The position numbers and the translations under genes are program-made. 48,932 bases of DNA from Candidatus Omnitrophota bacterium. Lineage in GTDB: Bacteria; Omnitrophota; Gorgyraeia; Gygaellales; Profunditerraquicolaceae. The notes below the pieces were generated by a model that was given only the letters and a program-made list of their open reading frames with translations, did not search any database and had not been told where the DNA came from. The stretch spans positions 1-48,932 of the forward strand of contig QZKH01000004.1 of the NCBI GenBank assembly GCA_003598025.1, written 5' to 3'. Positions 37,101-46,100 of this stretch are shown one piece after another; position 1 is the first letter of the stretch; each line of letters opens with the position of its first letter.

Positions 37101-40100
37101 CTTCGTTGATTTCAATAGACCTATATTGGCTATATATGTATTTGATTTTGATAATCAAGGCATAGGTAGAGAATCGGTTGTTATTGTTAGAGACCAGAAA
37201 GGTGGTTGGTATCCTTTAACAACAGCTTCATTTGATCAAGCCACTGAAGCTGTTGTTAAAAACGCTAAAGGGCATAGTTATACTGATCGTCTGTTTATTT
37301 TTGATGTTACTACTATAAACAGGCGCATGAATATTGACGTTGATATTAATAATCCTATAGAAGGTTATGTTGATGCGCAAAGGCTGACTGAGACTCTTAA
37401 AGCCCCTGAATATATCAGGGAGAAATACAGACTAGGTAAAAGTGGCGAAGGCAAGATTGCGTTGAGAGCGGATGGTTATGACATTGATCCTGATACCGGT
37501 GAACTAATTGGCGATCCGCTTTGGATTACCTTAGGTTCTTTCAACACAGATATATTCAACGCAACAGAGGCTGGACCATTACATTTTGGATATGGTAAAC
37601 AAGGGTATACATATAGATATAGTAGGGAAAATGGTTTTGATGCTGACAAGTATGTTACAAAGACTTGGGAAGATAGTAATTGGGTTGCTAGAGTTTTTAA
37701 TCTTAGAGCTGAAAATGAGAAATTTGTCTATGAAAATCAAGACAAGAGAGAGAATAAAAGGGATATTGTTGAAATAACTCTTTATCCGGACGGCAGGCTT
37801 TATAGCCAGCTTTCTATGGATAGAGATCCATCCTTAGGTTTAAGAAGGCCAGGTGTTTATTATGAAAAAGAGGTATTCTTCGATGAATTTGGTGTTGCTA
37901 AAGAAACCAAGGTCGCTGACAACGATTGGAATCATGTTACTGATATAGCCCATGTGAGATTCGGCCAGAGCGCAATGACCGGCAGGACAATTAATCATAC
38001 TACGATAGTATTGCCGGATCACCCAGGTTATATGCTTGTTGCTGATAATGATAATGGCGAAGGGACTATTGATTATTTAGGTAATTATGTTGACGGTAAT
38101 TATGGTCCGTATTTTGGGGAAGATCGCAAGTTGTTATTAGCCAGGGCGGGCCAGGATCCTGATGAGGTGTTGTTATCCGGGAAGATCGTCCTTGAAGATG
38201 GCCAGGATTATAAGTTTGAAAAAGGAGTTCAACTGTTCTTCCAGGGAGAAATCATAAAAGAACATAGTAATAGGTTCAGACCGGTAATGCACAGACAGTA
38301 TAATGAAGAGGGGTTAGTTGACAAAGCGAATGAATTCTCTGAAATACATATATCCGAACACTCTAAAAATAATTTAATCCATAATCTTTTCTTAGACAGA
38401 AACGAGCGTCAAACAGTAAAGCCTTTGTTGATTATTGTAGGCGTAGGTTTTGCTATCGTGACAGTAGTTCTTCCTATAGCGTTAATACTCTTTACCAAAT
38501 TCCTATACATAGTTAGTTTCTTCGGTAATCTTAAGAATTTGTTCTCTTCGCCTAAGAAGAGAAAAGGGCAATTAGCTGATTTAGCTCTCGAGCCCGCTGA
38601 TGATGCAGAAGCGAGAATAAGCGATGTCAATAAGATGCTTTATCAGAAGATAAGAGCAAGGCTTGCCGATATCGATAGACACTTGTATCTTATTGGCCAC
38701 TTATCCCACTATCTTAAGAAATTCTATTTAATAGCTGATAAGGCTACTTTAGAAGTTACAGTTAAAGGCGATGTTAATAGCGATAAGAAGGGCTTCTATC
38801 CACAAGGCCATCCTAAACACGATGAAGTTGTTGCTGACCTAGGTGCGCTTAATTTCGATGATATAGACGCCCGTTATCTGTTTATAGAGCAATGGTTTAT
38901 CAAACCAATTTCATACTTGTTATTTGCTTTAATTCTTACTCAGCATGATAAGTGGGAAAATTATAATAAGGGAAAAGTCGAGAAAGGTAAAGAAGGATAT
39001 TTACCTTTTAGGGATCAGGATTTAAGAAGGTTAGCTGAGTTCCTTGATGATCTGATATTGGATTTAGGGTTGCAGGATTACTTACTGCTGGGAAAGGAAG
39101 ACAATATCAAACAATACGTAGAAAAGATAATGAAGATTGCCGAGCAGGAAATATTAGGTTCTTTGGATGTAGAAGAGGCAATCACCGATTACCTTATGCA
39201 GATACACAACTTAAAAGCAGAGGTGATTTCCTCAAGCAGCCCTATATCAGAATTGGATTATAGAATCTCAAGGATGGAGAATATAGTAGCCGGTATAGAC
39301 CCCATGCTTCTTAGTGACCCCAATATATCTGTGGCAGTAGGCGAAATCAATAAGGCTAAGGCAGAGAAGACAACAAAAGTAGCAGAATTAGAGGCTTTAA
39401 TCAAAAAGTCTGGGGATAAGCTTGAAGAAATAGAGGAGAAGAAAAAGGAAATAGCAAAAATAGATAAAGAAATCGAAACGCTGGTAAAACAAGTTAAAAC
39501 AAGAGTCATAGGTTCGCTAAAGAATATTGGATCTGATAGCGATAGACTTGTAGTTAATCTCAGGCTGCGTCTAGCCAAAGAATATAAAGATAGAAACTTA
39601 TCTTATCCCAGGTATCCGCTTAAGATCCGTATGCCCGGTAAAGTTTTTAAGGCCATTGTCTCTACCTTCGCAGTTGCTTTTGCCCTGTTTATGGGTGTGC
39701 CACTTCTCGGTAAAGTTGGATTAATCTGGTCCAGCCAGCTTCCTACAACAGCCTTAGCAATGAAAATTATATGTACAGCTTGGCTTGCTCTATTCACCAG
39801 TCATTTTGTAGCGCTTGTTTTTGGAGTCTCGATCGCCGTATTAATAATTAAGGAGGCTCAGCACACAGGAAAATATGTGGATTTCCATCTTATAGATTGG
39901 ACAAAAGGCATTTGGAAAATAATGACATCCAAGAATACCCAGGAATACAAAGAACGTTATCAGAATGATCCGAATTTCAAGGATAAGATGGATACCAAGA
40001 AAGCATTTTTTCATAGGTATTTTTTCTGGGTTGCCGCTTCCAATATTGTTATGTGGTTATTTACTATGTATTTTGGCGCAGGTTTAATTCCAGCGGTTGT

Positions 40101-43100
40101 TACCACTTTAGGCATCTCGGTTTTGGTTACAGGTGTTTGGGCATTAGCCAGGGCTACTACTATAGACAATGATTTTGTGCGTAGAACAGCCATTGTTGTG
40201 GCTGTGACAGTTATAACTCTCAGTGTTATTATCACCGGATTAGGTGTGGCAAGCGTATTCTTGAGTCAAGGGGTATTCCCGTGGTTTGGTTGGTTAGTAG
40301 CATTTCCTATTCTTATTATGACTGCCAGAGAGTCGACAAGAACTTGGTGGTATCTTATGGTTGAAGCAAAAGCTATACAGTTAGAAAAAGAAGGCAGATG
40401 GGATACTATTAGTGCTTATCAGGAGATAACCGTTGGTTTCTTGGATAGAATAAGAATGTTGCCTGGTGATGAGAGTGACCCAGTAGTCTGGGCAGAAAAA
40501 GAATATTTGCAGAGGATTTTCTTACATAATGTTATAGAGGGGTCGTTATTTAGGCATTTCCTTATAGATGATGCAGAGCGCACAGCTTTAAAGAATATTC
40601 TTAAGGGCAAAGGGCTTCCTTATCTTGCTGATCCGCGCGCACGCAGGGAATTAATTATGTTCTTTAATCTTATCGTTATGTTTGAGAAAGGAGAAATAGG
40701 TACTTATATAGCGGCATTAAATTTAGATCTGCTGCCTCCGTGGATTTATAAGGGCACGGGTAAGAAAGACATAGTTCGTCCTGATCTCCTGGACATCAAG
40801 GAGGCCAAGATGTCCGGAACAACTGAACGCATACCAGTATTAAAATCTCAATTCCAGATTATTAAAGAAAACTTTATGCATTCTTGGAGAGAATATTTGA
40901 CTAGGTTATTAAAAGAATTTTCTGCATTTGATAATAATCTCCTAAACGAATTATCTAATATAGAGTTGCCTTTCTCTGCGACTATTGATCGCATCGCAGC
41001 TAAAGTAAGCCAAGATAAAGAGAGTGCTTTCCGGGCTATAAAAGAGCATTCCATGGACTCATGGGTTGAGTATTTAAGCCGGCTATTAAGCCAGCTCGGC
41101 ATTTCTGATGAGGAATTTTTGGTTGAATTATCAGATGTGAATCTTCCTTTTTCAGCTACCATCGATCGCTTGGTAGAGAAAACAGGGCAGAAGAGGAACG
41201 AGATTGAAAAGAAAATCATTCGTGATTTAATTGAGATAAAGGTTATGTATGACTTCATTATTTTCCGCGCAGATGGTTTCTTAAAGACGCAGATTTTTGC
41301 TGAAGAAGCTGCTCTGGCAGCATACAGGAGTTTCCTCGGAGCTAAATTCTTAATTGATGCCAGGAAAGAGTTTATTAAGGCTCGTGGTGAAAGGATTCCT
41401 ACTGATGAAGAGTTAAAGACTTTACGCGCCAATGCCGAGATAAGAGCAGGCCAGGAGCTTTATAAGTATTTAATGCTGGTTACTTGCCATGAGGATATAG
41501 ATCCGGATAAACCTGAAGATAGTCCTATCGATGTCTTGATGACGCACTTAGTAAGAGCGCGTGGTTGGGAATTGAATCAAAGAACTCGAACAAGCGACGG
41601 AGTTTATAAGGTTTTAGTTTCTAAGAATGATAGCGATGATACGGAAAATCCCGCTTACTATTCATTCCCGGTTAAGGCAGGCAAAGGCTGGAAAGTTAAG
41701 ACCAACACCTGGAGCGTTACTGCAAGATTTATTGAGGATTACCTATTAAGGATTGCTGAGGAAGATGGCGCAGTTATAAAGGATGACGCGGTTATCTGGA
41801 ATGTTGATAGAGACCATTTCTTCCATCCATCAACTACATTCCTGATGCCGTTTATTGCCGCAAGATTTGGTAGTGATAAAAAATTAGGGTGGTTATGTAC
41901 CCGTTTGGAAGTATTTGTAGATGGATTTATGCCTGCAGCATCTGATCACCGTGTTGCCGAAGATAATTGGAATACAAGGGTTATTCCTGTTGAAGCCGAT
42001 TCCGGTATGCAGGCTTTCTATGGGCCAGGAGTTGTGCGTTGGGCAGTAATGCGCGGTTGGGCTTCTTATATGGATAATATTGAAGATACCGGCGGTGCAA
42101 TTGAAGCGCTAAAAATGCCATGGGAAGGTGATGATGTCTCAGAGGCCAAGAAAATGGGTTGGGGGGATGGCCATATTCCTGATACACAGAGAATGGGTTG
42201 GAAGGGTGGTTATACTCCTTGGATGAGATGGTTCAGGCCAAGAGAGATGGTTATGGGATCTCTTCCGGCATTCCAGGCTAGGTATGCAGGCCTTGTAACT
42301 GATACATTCTTACAACCGCATTTCCAACAGCTTTTAGCAAGTGATAGATTGGACTGGACGGAGAAGCTTACTCTCTTTGAGAACTTCGATTTCTATTTTA
42401 ATAAGCCGATTGTCCCGCGCTATAACTTAGCAATATTCCTTTTTGCGATGTTCTTGACTTTTACGCCTTTCGCTTTCTTAGCTGCTCCTTTATTCTTTAT
42501 CAGCTTACAGTATGTTTTCTCTCAGGCAATTACAGCTGGAGGTGTAAGATTATTTATTAATCAGCCTAAGCCTAATATGCCTAAATGGATGCCGAGAATT
42601 TTAGTAGGCCCGTTGAACTGGTTAATAGGATATGCATTGTATCTAAAGAGATTATGGAGTTTAGTATTTACCTTCCTGCCGTTTATTACTATGCATGATG
42701 AAAAGATGCTCAATGCCTTTGAAGGTAAAGCCGGTTTATTTACTTCCGGTATCAAGGATATTTATTATCCGATGATCAGTTTCTCAGAGCTATATGAAGT
42801 ATTCGGCTTGGCGGTGAAGTTTGCGGTTATATTGGGTGCGATTACGCTTTTCTCGCCAATTCACCCGTTTGGGGTACTTGGCGCATTCTTCTTCTATATG
42901 TTTATTATTGCTTCTATATTCGGTCCGTTTATGAAGAACGGTTACACCAATAAGGCAACTATTGCAAGCCTTATTGCATCAATTGCGCTTATGGTTGTAG
43001 GTTTATTCATTCCTGTTGTTATGTTTACAGTACCGGTACCTTGGATTATTACGGCTATTTACATGTTCGTCGCGAACAAAGGCAGCATTAGTACAACCTA

Positions 43101-46100
43101 CAATTATTTTGCTACTGACAGGATAGTAAGGGGTCTGGTACAGGGAGTTTTAGCAGCAGGTTATGCCGTATTAGAATTGATTCTAAAGGTGGATATCTTT
43201 GCATGGTTTATAAGGACGGTTGCTTCTACCAGCGAAGATAAAAAGAAGAAAGAAGACCCGGCGCATTCTGTCTTGACTTTGAAAGACTTTTTCAGTGATA
43301 AGTCCAGGTTTGCCAAGAAAAGCCACTATGCTATTGGTTCAGACAAAAAGATTAAGCTGTGGTTTGCAAAGAGGACCAGCGATAACGGCCTTGCGGAAAG
43401 GAATTTGAATAAAGTGCAATTAGCCAATGCCATAGTTGATAGCGTATTAATTACGGCATTAGGCATAGGGATACTTACTTCATTGCTGCCGGTAAGCCCG
43501 CTTTTGATTACAATAGCAATAATAGGCGTAAATACAGTATTTGCATTTATATATATGCCGCGGTTTACCGGCGCTATGGATGCCAGCGGCAAAAAAACGC
43601 AAAAATGGGAAGCATTTAGATTAGCTTTGATTTGGAGTTTTGTTGTGCCAGCATACTGGTTATCCGCAGGCCTCTGGATTGGAACTCCTGTTGCTAAGGC
43701 TAAGACTTCCGACAAGCCCAAAGATAAAGCGAGTTCACCGGTTAAAAATGATATTAATAATGATAGTTTAGCGTTGAAGAATAGTTCTTCACCAATAGCT
43801 ATTTTATTGGCTGCTCTTAGAACAATTAGCTATAGCGTTATCTTAACAAATTATCAGGTTGCCAATGAATCAGCACGTACAAATGCTCCTCCAATAGTAA
43901 ATGGCAATGTTTTATCTCCAATGTTAACTACTTTAGTTTTAGCTGGTGTTGTAGTTTTAGGGTTAAGTGTTATTTCGTTCTTAGCCATTTGGCGCTTTGC
44001 ATTTCCAGTGAGTTGGTTTGAACATAAATTAAGAAGAGCTTACGAGAATCAAGAGGCTAAGGAAGCCGTGATGGCTTTAGGCAGGATTGGAGATGACAAA
44101 GCTATTGGCATATTGATAGATACTTTAAGTTCTAGCTATTGCGGATTAGCAGCTGAAGTACTCCAGAAGATAGAAGTTGAGAGAGAACGAGTATTTGAGG
44201 GTTATATAAAGGCGTTAGAAAGTCTAGATGATGTGCCGAGACGGCATGCATGTGAAATGTTGGGTGGATTTGGTGATGAAAGGGCAGTCATACCTTTTGA
44301 CGGTGAGATTAATGAAGCCGCTTGGAACACAAGAATGGTTCCTTCCCAGCCGGTCATAATCAACGGTTCTGTATTGTACGGTTCAACTGTAGCAGAATTT
44401 AACGAAGCTGCTTGGAACAAGAGATTTGTATCTCCTCAGGCCACCATTGTGGAAACTGTTTGCTATGGGCCAAAACCAATTTTAATTAACGAAGCTGCTT
44501 GGAATAATAGAATTAATTTAAAACGGGATCAAGATAGTGATTCATCTTCTCCAATCTTTCTCAATTCCCCATTATCTTTGGTGCCGTCTGCTTCATCAGT
44601 GCATGAGAAAAATCTTGTAGTAATTACTGGGTATTCTGGCGCTGGCAAAAGCACTATTTATCGTTTACTCAAGATATTGTATAGCGGGGAAATAGTAAGG
44701 ATACCTTTATATATGGATAGAAAGCCTCGCCTTGGAGAGGTACAAGGGCGCGATATGGTTTCTGTCAATGCAAATGAAATCAACGTTATTTCTCGCAACC
44801 AAAAAGATTTTATATCTGCAATGCTCAAGGATGGTAGATTCTATTCTGTTTCGAAAAATGAAATAAACAAGGTACTCAAGATGGGCAAGATAGCCTATAT
44901 CGAAGTGCCTATTGAAATTTCTAGCCAAATGAAGCAATCGCATTATAGGCAAGCAAATTACATTTTTGTTTCGCCGCTCTCTACCGAAGAAATTAAGGCA
45001 GCAAGACAACAAGGTAAGAGCGAAATAGAGGCCATAAGAGAGGAATTGAGATTTAGGTTATGGCTTAGGGCATCTGATAGTGGTAGCGCCATAGGATCTA
45101 GGCTGAAGAGGGTTGAGGAAGAATTAGAGGAATCTCGTAACGGTTATAAAGTTATTGCAATGACAAGATGGGGAATGCAAGAAGCTGTTAGAAAATTGAT
45201 GGATAGTATAGGAAGGTCCGCTGCCGTTGTTTCGCTAGATAAAGTGACTGGTGAGCTTGAGCAAAATTATCAGATAGTAAATACTAATGATAGAAATAAT
45301 TTGGTACGTTTATATGAAGAATTTGACAAATTAGCTGGTAAAAGAATTGGGATAGTATTAGATGCCGAGATAATTTTTACAGTCCAAGGAGTAAAACATA
45401 TCTTAGCTAGGCTAAAATATGCAGGTTGTGTTATCCTAGTTCGAGCGCATAACGAATCACAGTTAGATTATCTGAAAAAGGTGTTTGCGAATAACGATAG
45501 TAGTTTAATTTCCGGGATGATGGTTAACCCTCGCGAAGCCAGTATCATTGATTACTACGAAGAAAAGGGAGTTAGCTTTAATTATATTGGAGTAGTTGGT
45601 GTACCGTTTTCAAACAAGTTTTATGCAGTAGAGATTGGATTCAATCAGCAGTTTTCTTTAAATGGAGTTTTAGCTGATTTATTCATGGCAATAAGAAAAA
45701 CAGAGAATAACCGCAGAGTTGAGGTTGCTAGAGAATCATTACGTACAGGAATGAAACTGGCAAGAGACGATATAAGAGAGGGATATGTTTTGTCTGTTGC
45801 CAAAGGGGGCGCATTTAATATAACCTTGTTCATAATGAAAGACAATGGGGGTATTATAGTTAGAAAAGAAGTAGATAGAAGTCTTCCCTCGGGAATGCAG
45901 CGTATTGCGGGAATCCGTCTCGCAGGAGAAATTGAATGGTTGTTAAACAACAGAAATACATATCCATGCATTGATGTGATTGCGTATGAACAGAGGGAAG
46001 ATTGCTTATTTTATGAAATGCATTTTTGGGGTAGTTCATTGCAAGATTCTATTTTAAGCGGTTCACTTGACTTTGATAATGCACTGATGTTATTTAGGGG

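Noticed and set aside
38551-38562. Further SSP copies such as SSPK (38.55 kb) and SSPE (near 4.0 kb)
   Set aside because: They lack Ile/Val at the fourth position and do not sit at a domain start, so they were not counted with the motif.
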